A DNA stretch of 54,537 nt from an uncultured Lachnospiraceae bacterium (GCA_947176065.1 CAMWPB010000028.1:1-54537); one strand, 5' to 3'; positions 26,623-34,561 are shown, counted from the first letter of the stretch. The notes: generated by a model from the letters alone, not told the origin. Numbers and translations: made by a program.

Positions 26623-26849
26623 AATAAAAAAATCTCCTTTTTTGTTCACGGTTTATTAACAAATTACATCAAAATTATTCATAAAGTATGTCCCGATCGG
26701 AAAAAAACACCTCCTGATTCCCTGTTCTGATAAGAATGACTATAAATACAAAATGGGTAAAACGGGAAAATCCTTCGTTAAAATCTATAAAAGAATAACC
26801 AAATCGTAAAAAATTACCCTAAATTTTTAGATTTGTACTATCCGTTTTT

Positions 26850-26855
26850 ATTATA
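26850..26855 (-). promoter_or_regulatory. Possible -10 box for the divergent repressor gene
   Basis: On the minus strand TATAAT is present, preceded by GC. No good -35 is found at 17 bp. The transcript would have a long 5' region of about 220 nt before the start at 26622. That stretch (26623-26849) is AT-rich and holds no gene. Confidence 0.35.
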
Positions 26856-26857
26856 GC

Positions 26858-26886
26858 ACAAATTTGTATTGTTGAACCCATACAAA
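26858..26886. promoter_or_regulatory. Candidate operator for the local GntR/LacI repressor
   Basis: Two overlapping palindromes occur in the divergent control region: ACAAATTTGT (26858-26867), and TTTGTAT with ATACAAA (26863-26886, 10-bp spacer). Both use the TTGTA/TACAA half-site seen at the AraR-like sites near 38423 and 44012. They lie between the two possible promoters. Confidence 0.45.
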
Positions 26887-26911
26887 ATGCACAAAAGGAT
26901 GATTTTGGGTG

Positions 26912-26940
26912 TTGAAGTGTATCGTGCATTTTGCTAAAGT
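26912..26940 (+). promoter_or_regulatory. Possible promoter of the YtfQ-like importer operon
   Basis: TTGAAG (26912-26917) and TAAAGT (26935-26940) are 17 bp apart. Both boxes deviate from consensus, as expected for an activator-dependent promoter. Confidence 0.4.
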
Positions 26941-27036
26941 GTTCTCAGGGACGGGGAAACACGAAATCCCGTTACCCCAAAAACATATTCTCTCATCGCA
27001 GAGATGGGAGAAACAATGAAAGGGAGGAAACAAACA

Positions 27037-28143
27037 ATGAAGAGAAAAATGGCAGTTTTACTGACAGGCGCTATGGTAATGGCTACTCTGGCAGGCTGTG
27101 GCGGCGGTGAGGCAGCTCCCGCAGCGGAGACGGCAGCTCCTGCAGCAGATGAGGCACCCGCGGCAGAGGAGGCTCCTGCAGAAGAAGCTCCTGCGGCAGA
27201 GGAGGCTCCGGAAGAGGCAGAGGCAGAGGCTCCTGCAGCAAGCGGCGAGCTGATCACTGTTGGTATCATCAACAATGACCCCAGTGAGTCCGGTTACCGT
27301 ACAGCGAACGATGCGGATTTGAAGGCAGCATTCACTGAGGAGAACGGCTATTCTGCATCTTTTGCATATGGTAACCCTGCAGTAGGTAATGCGAATGAGG
27401 ATCAGGTGAAGGCAGCGCAGCAGTTCATTCAGGACGGCGTTGACTATCTGCTTCTCTCTGCGGCTGATACCGCAGGCTGGGATACCGTTTTACAGGATGC
27501 GCAGGCAGCAGGTGTTGAGGTTATCCTGTTTGACCGTACCATCGATGCAGACGAGAGCCTTTATGCGGCATCCATCGTGTCTGACATGGATAAAGAGGGT
27601 GAGACCGCTGTTAACTGGCTTGCGGACCAGGGTCTTGAGACTTACAATATCATCCACCTTCAGGGTCAGATGGGTTCCGCGGCGCAGCAGGGCCGTACCA
27701 AAGCTCTGGACGAGAAGGTAGCGGCAGAGGCTAACTGGAACATGGTTGAGCAGCAGACCGCTTCCTGGAACGCTGAGAACGCACAGCAGATCGTGCAGTC
27801 CGTGATCAGTTCCGGTAAAGAGTTCAACGTAATCTACGCTGAGAATGACGATATGGCTAAGGGCGCTGTTGCAGCTCTGGATGCAGCTAACATCTCTCAC
27901 GGCGTAGGCAAGGACGTTATCGTAATGGGCTTTGACTGCAACAAGTGGGCTCTGGAAGAGCTGCTTGCAGGCAACTGGAATTACGATGGACAGTGTAATC
28001 CTTTCCAGTCTTCCTATATTGACGATGTTATCAAGACCCTTGAGAGCGGCGGCACGCCTGCTGAGAAGGTGATCATCATGGAGGAGAAGGGTTTCGATGC
28101 AGAGACCATCACTCAGGAGGATGTAGACACTTACGGAATTTAA
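27037..28143 (+). CDS. Sugar ABC transporter binding lipoprotein, YtfQ-like
   Basis: A lipoprotein signal (LTGAMVMATLAGCGGG) is followed by a 45-residue Ala/Pro/Glu linker and a Peripla_BP_4 domain opening VGIINNDPSESGYRTANDAD. The SE-SGYRTA element matches YtfQ, the galactofuranose-binding protein of Escherichia coli. It would capture a furanose-type sugar outside the membrane. The start at 27037 follows GGGAGG at nine bases, and the frame is open back to 27004. It is the first gene of the importer operon, and a stem-loop follows it. The exact sugar is inferred and could be galactofuranose, arabinofuranose or another. Confidence 0.85.
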   Translation: MKRKMAVLLTGAMVMATLAGCGGGEAAPAAETAAPAADEAPAAEEAPAEEAPAAEEAPEEAEAEAPAASGELITVGIINNDPSESGYRTANDADLKAAFTEENGYSASFAYGNPAVGNANEDQVKAAQQFIQDGVDYLLLSAADTAGWDTVLQDAQAAGVEVILFDRTIDADESLYAASIVSDMDKEGETAVNWLADQGLETYNIIHLQGQMGSAAQQGRTKALDEKVAAEANWNMVEQQTASWNAENAQQIVQSVISSGKEFNVIYAENDDMAKGAVAALDAANISHGVGKDVIVMGFDCNKWALEELLAGNWNYDGQCNPFQSSYIDDVIKTLESGGTPAEKVIIMEEKGFDAETITQEDVDTYGI

Positions 28144-28152
28144 TCTAATACT

Positions 28153-28181
28153 TTGTAGCACAACCAAGAATATGTTATAAT
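28153..28181 (+). promoter_or_regulatory. Possible internal promoter before the ATPase gene
   Basis: TTGTAG (28153-28158) and TATAAT (28176-28181) are separated by 17 bp in the gap between binding-protein and ATPase genes. Its transcript would begin just in front of the stem-loop at 28189. Confidence 0.4.
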
Positions 28182-28188
28182 GTATAAG

Positions 28189-28226
28189 ACGAGCGCGGCG
28201 CAGCGAAAAAGCCTGCCCGCGCTCGT
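28189..28226 (+). terminator. Intergenic stem-loop, likely attenuator or mRNA stabiliser
   Basis: ACGAGCGCGG (28189-28198) pairs with CCGCGCTCGT (28217-28226). It follows the binding-protein stop by 45 nt. Such structures commonly allow excess expression of the binding protein over the other subunits. Confidence 0.6.
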
Positions 28227-28270
28227 TTGCACGAAAAAAACAAAATAAATATTGGGAGGTGGACCTGAGA

Positions 28271-29785
28271 GTGGAAGGAAATGTTGTTTTAAAAATGAGA
28301 AACATTCACAAAATCTTCCCCGGAGTACATGCACTGCAGGGTGTGGACTTCACACTGCGCAAGGGTGAGATTCATGCGCTGATGGGGGAGAACGGCGCCG
28401 GGAAATCGACGCTGATCAAGGTTCTTACCGGGGTTTATGGCAAGGAGGACGGAGAAATCTTCCTGGACGGCACAGAGGGAGCGGTTGCGATTCATTCGCC
28501 CCAGGATGCGCAGAATATGGGCATCAGCACCGTGTATCAGGAGATCACGCTCTGCCCGAACCTCACAGTGGCTGAGAATATGTTTATAGCTCGTACCAAG
28601 GGCGCGGTGCAGAACTGGAAAAAAATGAACGCGGATACGGACAGGATTCTGGAATCGCTGCAGATACCCGCGAGGGCGTCGCAGCAGCTTGGCACGTGTT
28701 CTCTGGCGGTACAGCAGATGATCGCCATCGCCCGTGCGGTTGATATGGAGTGTAAGGTTCTGATTCTGGATGAGCCCACTTCCTCCCTGGATGAGCAGGA
28801 AGTTGAGAAACTGTTTAAACTGATGCGGGATCTCCGTGCCAAGGGCGTAGGCATTATTTTTGTAACACACTTTTTGGAGCAGGTATATGAGGTCTGCGAC
28901 AGGATTACCGTTATGAGAGACGGTAAGCTTGTGGGTGAATATGAAATCGAGAAGCTGCCCCGCGTGCAGCTGGTATCCAAGATGCTCGGTAAAGAGGTGG
29001 ATGATCTCTCTGATATCAAGAGCGAAGTTAAGACATTTGACGCAGGGAAAGACGCGGTACCCGTGCTGGAGGCGGAAGGTCTTGTCAGCAATGCGGGCAT
29101 CAAGCCTTTCGATTTCCATATCAACAAGGGTGAGGTAAACGGTTTTACCGGACTCCTTGGTTCCGGACGAAGCGAGTGCGTGCGCGCCATTTTCGGTGCG
29201 GACAGAGTAACCGGCGGAAAAGTCAGGATGGGCGGCAGGGATGTAAAGATTGCGAAACCGCTTGACGCCATGAAGAACGGCATCGCTTATCTGCCTGAGG
29301 ACCGTAAGGTGGACGGTATCGTGGGAGACCTTTCCGTGCGCGACAATATTATTTTGGCGCAGCAGGTGCTCAAGGGTTTCTTCAAACCTTTCTCCAGAGC
29401 GGAGGCCAACAAGGTTGCGGATGAATACATAAAACTTCTGAATATTAAGACGGCTTCCAAAGACACCCCGATCAAGTCGCTTTCCGGTGGAAACCAGCAG
29501 AAGGTTATTCTGGCGAGATGGCTCTTTACCCATCCCGAATATCTGATTCTGGATGAGCCGACCAGAGGTATCGACGTGGGTACGAAGGTGGATATCCAGA
29601 AACTGGTGCTGAAACTGGCGTCCGAGGGTATGAGCGTAACCTTTATCTCCTCGGAGCTTGACGAGATGCTCAGAACCTGTTCGCGCCTGATTGTCATGCG
29701 TGACCGCAAGGCGGTGGGCGAGCTGACAGGCGATGATCTGAATCAGGGTACGGTTATGAGTACGATCGCGGGAGGTGACAAATAA
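28271..29785 (+). CDS. Sugar ABC transporter ATPase, YtfR-like
   Basis: Two ABC domains are fused, as in CUT2 family importers. The first has Walker A GENGAGKST, signature CSLAVQQMIAIARA and Walker B VLILDEPTSSLD. The second has a degenerate Walker A (GLLGSGRSE), an intact LSGGNQQKV signature and LILDEPTRGID. The GVHALQGVDFTLRKGEIHAL opening and the degenerate SLAVQQ signature match YtfR. It powers import through the two permeases that follow. A GTG start at 28271 with GGGAGG 11 bases upstream is preferred; a GTG at 28259 lies within the binding site, and ATG at 28295 is the alternative. Confidence 0.88.
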   Translation: MEGNVVLKMRNIHKIFPGVHALQGVDFTLRKGEIHALMGENGAGKSTLIKVLTGVYGKEDGEIFLDGTEGAVAIHSPQDAQNMGISTVYQEITLCPNLTVAENMFIARTKGAVQNWKKMNADTDRILESLQIPARASQQLGTCSLAVQQMIAIARAVDMECKVLILDEPTSSLDEQEVEKLFKLMRDLRAKGVGIIFVTHFLEQVYEVCDRITVMRDGKLVGEYEIEKLPRVQLVSKMLGKEVDDLSDIKSEVKTFDAGKDAVPVLEAEGLVSNAGIKPFDFHINKGEVNGFTGLLGSGRSECVRAIFGADRVTGGKVRMGGRDVKIAKPLDAMKNGIAYLPEDRKVDGIVGDLSVRDNIILAQQVLKGFFKPFSRAEANKVADEYIKLLNIKTASKDTPIKSLSGGNQQKVILARWLFTHPEYLILDEPTRGIDVGTKVDIQKLVLKLASEGMSVTFISSELDEMLRTCSRLIVMRDRKAVGELTGDDLNQGTVMSTIAGGDK

Positions 29786-30877
29786 ATGGCAAACAGTGAA
29801 AATGCTAGGACATCGAGTGCGGGTTTTCTGAAGAATCTTGTTAGAAATCAGTGTTTTATTCCGATTGCGGCGCTTTTGCTGCTGGCGGTTTTTAATCTGA
29901 TTGCAGATCCTTCTTTCTTTAGAATTACATTGGGCTATAACAGCGCGGGTAATCCGGTGCTGTCCGGCTTTATCATTGACATTATCAATAACGGTTCCGA
30001 GCTGGCGATTCTGGCGATCGGTATGACGCTTGTAACGGCGGCTTCCGGCGGACAGGATATCAGCGTGGGCGCGGCGATTGCTATTGCAGGCAGCGTGATT
30101 CTGCGGGTGCTCTGCGGAGGAAACGCCCGTCCGGAAACACTGCAGGCCCCTATCATAGTCGCGTTTCTGGTGGCATGTGTGGTGGCAATGCTTTTCGGTG
30201 CGTTCAACGGTATATTGGTGGCTTATTTCAAGATTCAGCCCATGATCGCGACGCTGATCCTGTATACGGCGGGACGTTCTATCGCGGCGTGGATCAATAA
30301 CAACGAGCTTCCGGTTATCAGCGATCCCAAGTTTGCTTACTTCGGCGGGTTTATTCCGGGGATCCCGATTCCGACACCCTGCTTTATTGCGGTGGCCTGC
30401 ATGATCGTGATCGGCATTGTGCTGAAGATGACAAATCTGCGGCTGTATACGCAGGCGGTTGGTATCAACCAGAGTTCGTCCAAGCTAAATGGTCTGAATC
30501 CGGAGCTGATCAAGGTGCTGGCTTTCGTGATTCTGGGCTTGTGTGTAGCGGTTGCGGGACTGATCAAGGTAAGCCGTGTGTCTTCCATCAACTACTCCGT
30601 TATCGCAAAGGATATTGAGATGGATGCGATTCTTGCAGTTGCACTTGGCGGCAACGCGCTTTCCGGCGGTAAGTTCAACATGACAGCTTCCATTATCGGC
30701 GCATTTGTAATCCAGTGCCTGACGACGACACTTTACAAATTCGGCGTTTCCTCAACGGCGCTTCCCGCTTACAAAGCGGTGGTGGTTATCCTTCTGGTGG
30801 TAGTCAGTGCGCCCACCGTGAGAGAGTATTTGAATAAGATTACTCAAAAAATGAAACTGAGCAAGGAGGTGGCGTGA
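29786..30877 (+). CDS. Sugar ABC transporter permease, YtfT-like
   Basis: About nine to ten membrane helices are present, with the CUT2 permease signature ILAIGMTLVTAASGGQDISVGA and the later DAILAVALGGNALSGGKF. It forms one half of the transmembrane channel. The ATG follows the ATPase stop codon directly, so the genes are coupled. The presence of two different permeases after one ATPase matches the YtfT-YjfF arrangement. Confidence 0.85.
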   Translation: MANSENARTSSAGFLKNLVRNQCFIPIAALLLLAVFNLIADPSFFRITLGYNSAGNPVLSGFIIDIINNGSELAILAIGMTLVTAASGGQDISVGAAIAIAGSVILRVLCGGNARPETLQAPIIVAFLVACVVAMLFGAFNGILVAYFKIQPMIATLILYTAGRSIAAWINNNELPVISDPKFAYFGGFIPGIPIPTPCFIAVACMIVIGIVLKMTNLRLYTQAVGINQSSSKLNGLNPELIKVLAFVILGLCVAVAGLIKVSRVSSINYSVIAKDIEMDAILAVALGGNALSGGKFNMTASIIGAFVIQCLTTTLYKFGVSSTALPAYKAVVVILLVVVSAPTVREYLNKITQKMKLSKEVA

Positions 30878-30878
30878 G

Positions 30879-31946
30879 ATGGCAAAGACAGATAAGAATA
30901 ATGCGTCTGCGGGCAAGGGCCTCGGTGCAAAGCTGATGGGTATGACCGATACCAATCTGCTCCTGACCATTACAGTCATTGTATTTTTCCTGATGTATAT
31001 AGGAGCTGTCGTATTTCTGCGTGCAGGCTTTTTAAAGCCACAGACCTTTTTTCTGCTTTTAAATTCCAATGCCGCGCTCATTATCCTTGCCTGCGGCATG
31101 AGCCTTGTCATGATTACCGGCGGAATTGACATTTCCGTGGGCGGCGTGACCGCTCTGGTGAGCATGTGCTGTGCGGTCTATCTGGATTATAAGGGCGGCA
31201 ATGTCTTTGGCGCGGTCCTGATTGCGCTGGCGATCGGTCTTGCCTTTGGCGCGTTTCAGGGTTTTATGGTAGCGTACCTGGATATACAGCCCTTTATCGT
31301 GACACTTGCGGGTATGTTCTTTGCGAAAGGTATGACCACTGTAGTGAACAGTTCCCCCTTTAATGTGGCGAACGAAGCGTTCGTTGCGCTCAAGACGACG
31401 CGTATCAACGTGCCGGGTCTCGGTTCTGTTAATAAAAAGGGAATCTATGTGCCCGCGTATGTGGAGATTGGTGTGTTGATTGCCATTCTGGTGGTGATCG
31501 TGATGTTTGCGCTGCTGCGCTGGACCAAGATGGGACGTAATTTTTATGCGGTGGGCGGAAACAAGCAGAGCGCGCTGATGCTGGGTATCAACGTAAAGAG
31601 GACGAAATTCCTGTCCCATCTGATCTGCGGCCTTCTGGCAGGAATCGGCGGTTTCATTTACTTCCTGCATGTGGGTTCCGGCTCCCCCTCCAATGCGGCA
31701 GGCGCTGAAATGGATGCAATCGCGTCCTCCATTATCGGCGGCACCATGCTGACCGGTGGTGTGGGAAACGTGGTTGGTACTTTCTTCGGTGTACTCTCCC
31801 TGAGTACGATCCAGAATATCGTATCCTCTATCGGATTTGATGAAGCGTGGTGGACCGGCATCACAAAGGCAGCTATGCTCTGTCTGTTCCTGGTGGTCCA
31901 GAGCGTGGTTATGTCCGTGAGAAAGAAGAGAAACGCTACAAATTAA
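30879..31946 (+). CDS. Sugar ABC transporter permease, YjfF-like
   Basis: This is the second CUT2 permease of the operon, with LACGMSLVMITGGIDISVGG, FYAVGGNKQSALMLGI and EMDAIASSIIGGTMLTGG. It should pair with the YtfT-like subunit. The start is one base after the previous stop, with GGAGG nine bases upstream within the end of the previous gene. A strong hairpin terminator follows 17 nt after the stop. Confidence 0.85.
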   Translation: MAKTDKNNASAGKGLGAKLMGMTDTNLLLTITVIVFFLMYIGAVVFLRAGFLKPQTFFLLLNSNAALIILACGMSLVMITGGIDISVGGVTALVSMCCAVYLDYKGGNVFGAVLIALAIGLAFGAFQGFMVAYLDIQPFIVTLAGMFFAKGMTTVVNSSPFNVANEAFVALKTTRINVPGLGSVNKKGIYVPAYVEIGVLIAILVVIVMFALLRWTKMGRNFYAVGGNKQSALMLGINVKRTKFLSHLICGLLAGIGGFIYFLHVGSGSPSNAAGAEMDAIASSIIGGTMLTGGVGNVVGTFFGVLSLSTIQNIVSSIGFDEAWWTGITKAAMLCLFLVVQSVVMSVRKKRNATN

Positions 31947-31963
31947 ATAGCAGAAAAGAAATG

Positions 31964-32002
31964 AACTGCCGGGCCAACGTTTTGTGCCGCCCGGCAGTTT
32001 TT
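31964..32002. terminator. Intrinsic terminator between importer operon and Uma2 copy 2
   Basis: AACTGCCGGGC (31964-31974) pairs with GCCCGGCAGTT (31989-31999), followed by TTT. It sits between convergent genes. Confidence 0.8.
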
Positions 32003-32021
32003 AGTGCGATATCGTTTATTA

Positions 32022-32624
32022 TTACATAAGATCCATCTGTGAAAACTCCAGATACAAATCTTCAAAAATTCCCGCCTTAATTCGCTCGGAAAAAGAGTGC
32101 TGTGCGGGTTCGTTCCAATGTCCGGCCCTGTAAACTGTGACGGCTTTCTTTTCAGCGTCCACAATCCAATATTCCCGCACGCCGGTTTCCTGATACAACT
32201 TCACTTTCCGCTCACAGTCCATCTTTACACTGGAGGGCGACAGGATTTCGATCACCCAGTCCGGCGCGCCGTGGCAGCCCTTCTGATTCAGCCTGTCCCG
32301 GTCGCAGATTACGGAAATGTCGGGTTCCACATAGTTGTGCTTATCTTTCTTGATATACACGCCGAAGGGCGCAGGGTACACCTTGCAGTTTCCTTTCTTC
32401 TTCCTGATATACAAACCGATTTCTATGGCAAGCTGTATAAGGATATCCTGATGAATCCGCATAGGCGCATCCATCCGAAACATTTCTCCGTCGATCAGCT
32501 CGGCCCGTTCTCCTTCCGGCAGTGCCTCGATATCCGCGATTGTGTATCCTTTTGCGCCCCTGATTGCCATAAATCTGTCCTCTCTCTCCAATTCTTTCCA
32601 TTCCTGTGACTTTCTTACTTCCAT
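32022..32624 (-). CDS. Uma2 family PD-(D/E)xK endonuclease, copy 2
   Basis: The 200-residue product has YTIADIEALPEGERAELIDGE, EPDISVICD, APDWVIEILSPSS and REYWIVD, the Uma2 core with its nuclease acidic residues. It is very similar to copy 3 (33519) and less so to copy 1 (16354). The start follows AGGAGG, which lies in the leader hairpin CTCCTG-CGAAA-CAGGAG. It has its own promoter at 32870-32898 and a long leader. The family role is not established. Confidence 0.85.
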   Translation of the reverse strand: MEVRKSQEWKELEREDRFMAIRGAKGYTIADIEALPEGERAELIDGEMFRMDAPMRIHQDILIQLAIEIGLYIRKKKGNCKVYPAPFGVYIKKDKHNYVEPDISVICDRDRLNQKGCHGAPDWVIEILSPSSVKMDCERKVKLYQETGVREYWIVDAEKKAVTVYRAGHWNEPAQHSFSERIKAGIFEDLYLEFSQMDLM

Positions 32625-32863
32625 AGTTTTTCCTCCTGTTTCGCAGGAGAAGTCAGATATGCGCGTCCCGACATTGGCCCGCCTGCCGTTTTAAAACGGC
32701 GGTGCTTCAGAATCTCCCGCTTTTAAATTGTGTTGGCTGATTTAAAAGCATAGAAATTCTGAAATATAGACTGAAAATCAGCCGGAAATGCTGATTTCAT
32801 ATGACTCCGGAATGAAGATAATATCGTTCCGAATATTTGTTGTCAATAGAATGTATATGCTTT
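32625..32863 (-). promoter_or_regulatory. Structured 5' leader of Uma2 copy 2 (candidate cis-regulatory RNA)
   Basis: This is the same element as at 16168-16353, read on the minus strand. The AAAGCATA start (32856-32863) can pair with its partner at 32745-32752. The competing hairpin has arms at 32740-32749 and 32719-32728. An inner hairpin AAATCAGC/GCTGATTT differs in sequence from the other copies but keeps its pairing and its GCATT loop. Between GGGAGA and TCTCC lies an extra segment of about 55 nt with the palindrome GCCGTTTTAAAACGGC. The Shine-Dalgarno is buried by CTCCTG/CAGGAG. Confidence 0.65.
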
Positions 32864-32869
32864 GTACTT

Positions 32870-32898
32870 ATTATGAAGGCAGATGAATAAAAAGTCAA
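32870..32898 (-). promoter_or_regulatory. Sigma-A promoter, Uma2 copy 2
   Basis: On the minus strand TTGACT (32893-32898) and CATAAT (32870-32875) are separated by exactly 17 bp, the same arrangement as for copies 1 and 3. Confidence 0.75.
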
Positions 32899-33018
32899 GG
32901 ACGAAAAAACGTTTGCATAACGGCTGTAATCGCTGTTAAAGACTCACCTGTTATGAAATGGTTTCGCAAGAAATAAGTCAGGCAATATGAATTATAATAA
33001 CAACTGTGATATATATAA

Positions 33019-33041
33019 TTAGCAACAAATTAGTAACAGAT
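33019..33041. repeat. Tandem 11-bp direct repeat, copy A
   Basis: TTAGCAACAAA is followed directly by TTAGTAACAGA. Related pairs occur at 33109-33130 and 54507-54530. The 11-bp period is close to one helical turn, as in some regulator binding sites. Confidence 0.4.
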
Positions 33042-33108
33042 TTTTCCGTCGCGGAACCGTTTCCATCCAAGTAGGTATACTGCCTTTTTCGATTTAATAA
33101 AAAGTTAA

Positions 33109-33130
33109 TTAAGAACAAATTAGCGACAAA
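33109..33130. repeat. Tandem 11-bp direct repeat, copy B
   Basis: TTAAGAACAAA is followed by TTAGCGACAAA, about 90 bp from copy A. Both are followed within 25 bp by TTTTT and CGCGGAA. The surrounding stretch 32899-33249 is AT-rich and holds no recognisable gene. Confidence 0.4.
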
Positions 33131-33249
33131 ACGGTGTTTTTCGCGGAATAACATGCGAAATAAAAATGTCGTAACGTGCATGAGTTTTCTAGATGTGATT
33201 TGGGAAGCGCGATATTTACTGAGAAAATACAGAATTAAGAAAATATTAA

Positions 33250-33378
33250 GAATTATTTTCTGACGGATGTGGTACTGTTATCGTTAAAGTAGGTACAGGT
33301 GAAGATGATAAGGCTACATTAGCCAACGTTAAGATCAAGAAGCAGGAGACAACACCTGCTCCAATACCCACAGAATAA
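33250..33378 (+). pseudogene. C-terminal remnant of a secreted or carbohydrate-binding protein
   Basis: A 42-codon frame without a start encodes GTVIVKVGTGEDDKATLANV, then KIKKQE and a Thr/Pro tail. It looks like the last strands of a carbohydrate-binding or Ig-like module with a linker. A stop immediately precedes the frame and no upstream part remains. A perfect hairpin terminator lies 47 nt downstream, so the 3' end of a once-intact gene seems to survive. A second short frame after it (NKDIAAKLHVMISENK) may be another fragment. Confidence 0.45.
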
Positions 33379-33424
33379 GGACATCGCGGCAAAACTGCAT
33401 GTGATGATTTCCGAAAACAAGTAA

Positions 33425-33464
33425 ACAAAACGCCCTGTGGCCATATGGCTGTGGGGCGTTTTGT
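33425..33464. terminator. Hairpin terminator after the gene remnant
   Basis: ACAAAACGCCC (33425-33435) and GGGCGTTTTGT (33454-33464) are perfect 11-base arms, giving A and T runs on both sides. It could work in either direction. Confidence 0.7.
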
Positions 33465-33518
33465 AGTATGACGGCATGCCATGCTCCATGGTGAAAGTCC
33501 ATAGTTGGCAAATAAAAA

Positions 33519-34121
33519 TTAGTTAATATTCATCCGGGAAAGCGCCAGATACAGCCCTTCAAAAATTCCGGCCTTTATCCGCTCGGTAAAGGTATACTGT
33601 ACCGCTTCTTTTCCACGTTCAAATTCATACACCATAACCGTCTCCCTCTCTGCGTCCACAGTCCAGTATTCCCGCACACCCGCTTCTCGATACAGCTTCA
33701 CCTTCCACTCGCAGTCCATCTTCAGACTGGAAGGCGACACGATTTCGATTATCCAGTCGGGTGCACCTTGACATCCCTTTTCGTCCAGCTTATCCTTATC
33801 GCAGATTACCGAAATGTCCGGTTCTACATAATTGAGTTTGTCTTTCCTGATATACACTGCGAAGGGGGAAGGAAAAATTTCACACTTTCCCGCATTCCTT
33901 TTTATGTACAGCTTGATTTCAAAGGCAAGCTCCATGAGAATTTTCTGATGTATCGTCATAGGCGCATCCATTCGAAACAGTTCCCCGTCGATCAGCTCCG
34001 CCCGCTCCCCTTCCGGCAGTGCCTCAATATCTGCGATTGTATATCCTTTTCCGCCCCTGATTGTCATAAATCGCTCCTCGCTCTCTGGCCTTTCCCATTC
34101 CCATGATTTTCTGATTTCCAT
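33519..34121 (-). CDS. Uma2 family PD-(D/E)xK endonuclease, copy 3
   Basis: The 200-residue protein has YTIADIEALPEGERAELIDGE, EPDISVICD, APDWIIEIVSPSS and VREYWTVD. It is a close paralogue of copy 2, which lies about 0.9 kb downstream on the same strand. The start codon at 34121 follows AGGAGG inside the leader hairpin. The acidic residues of the predicted nuclease site are all present, so it is not obviously a decayed copy. Function of the family is unproven. Confidence 0.85.
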   Translation of the reverse strand: MEIRKSWEWERPESEERFMTIRGGKGYTIADIEALPEGERAELIDGELFRMDAPMTIHQKILMELAFEIKLYIKRNAGKCEIFPSPFAVYIRKDKLNYVEPDISVICDKDKLDEKGCQGAPDWIIEIVSPSSLKMDCEWKVKLYREAGVREYWTVDAERETVMVYEFERGKEAVQYTFTERIKAGIFEGLYLALSRMNIN

Positions 34122-34359
34122 CGTTTTCCTCCTGTTCCGCAGGAGAAATTCGGATAGGTATGACTTATACTTGCCCTGCCGGTCACGCTGGCACGATGTC
34201 CGTCCGGAATCTCCTGCTTTTAAAATGTCGTGTTGGTTGATTTAAAAGCATAGAAATTCTGAAACACAGACTTGAAAACCATAATGCTGGTTTTATTGGA
34301 TTTCGGCACAAAATACAAGACTTCACCGAATATTTGTTATCGAGAAAGTAATATGCTTT
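34122..34359 (-). promoter_or_regulatory. Structured 5' leader of Uma2 copy 3 (candidate cis-regulatory RNA)
   Basis: This is the third copy of the leader. AAAGCATA (34352-34359) pairs with TATGCTTT (34245-34252 on this strand). An inner hairpin AAAACC/GGTTTT again has GCATT in the loop. GCAGGAGA can pair perfectly with TCTCCTGC, the latter overlapping the Shine-Dalgarno-blocking hairpin CTCCTG-CGGAA-CAGGAG. Its first 33 nt differ from copy 1 at about one position, although the encoded proteins are well diverged. Confidence 0.65.
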
Positions 34360-34365
34360 GGGAGT

Positions 34366-34394
34366 ATTATAAGGGATGGCGGAGGATGTGTCAA
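34366..34394 (-). promoter_or_regulatory. Consensus sigma-A promoter, Uma2 copy 3
   Basis: On the minus strand TTGACA (34389-34394) and TATAAT (34366-34371) are spaced exactly 17 bp. The rest of the gap up to the chemoreceptor gene (34395-34561) holds no other gene. Confidence 0.8.
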
Positions 34395-34561
34395 GTGGAG
34401 CCCGGGGATTCCCATAGAGCTGTTTTTTGTGGAAATGTCATAAATATTCTTGAGATGGGTCTATCTTTACGAGACAAAATGTGCTATACTTAGAACAATG
34501 CAAAATCAGCAGACGGCAAATTGTACTATATAAGGGAAGGTATACTTGGGAGGATAAATAC

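Noticed and set aside
26934..27275. Ala/Ser-rich minus-strand frame with repeated GASSA units
   Set aside because: It is the antisense reading of the Ala/Pro/Glu linker of the binding lipoprotein.
28289..29533. 414-codon minus-strand frame over the YtfR-like ATPase
   Set aside because: Shadow of an ABC ATPase gene with all motifs intact.
33019..33130. Possible CRISPR-like repeat array
   Set aside because: Units are 11 bp in tandem without spacers, only two per site, and no cas genes are present.
32625..34394. Uma2 units as an insertion sequence
   Set aside because: No transposase, terminal inverted repeats or target duplications were seen; downstream flanks of the copies are unrelated.
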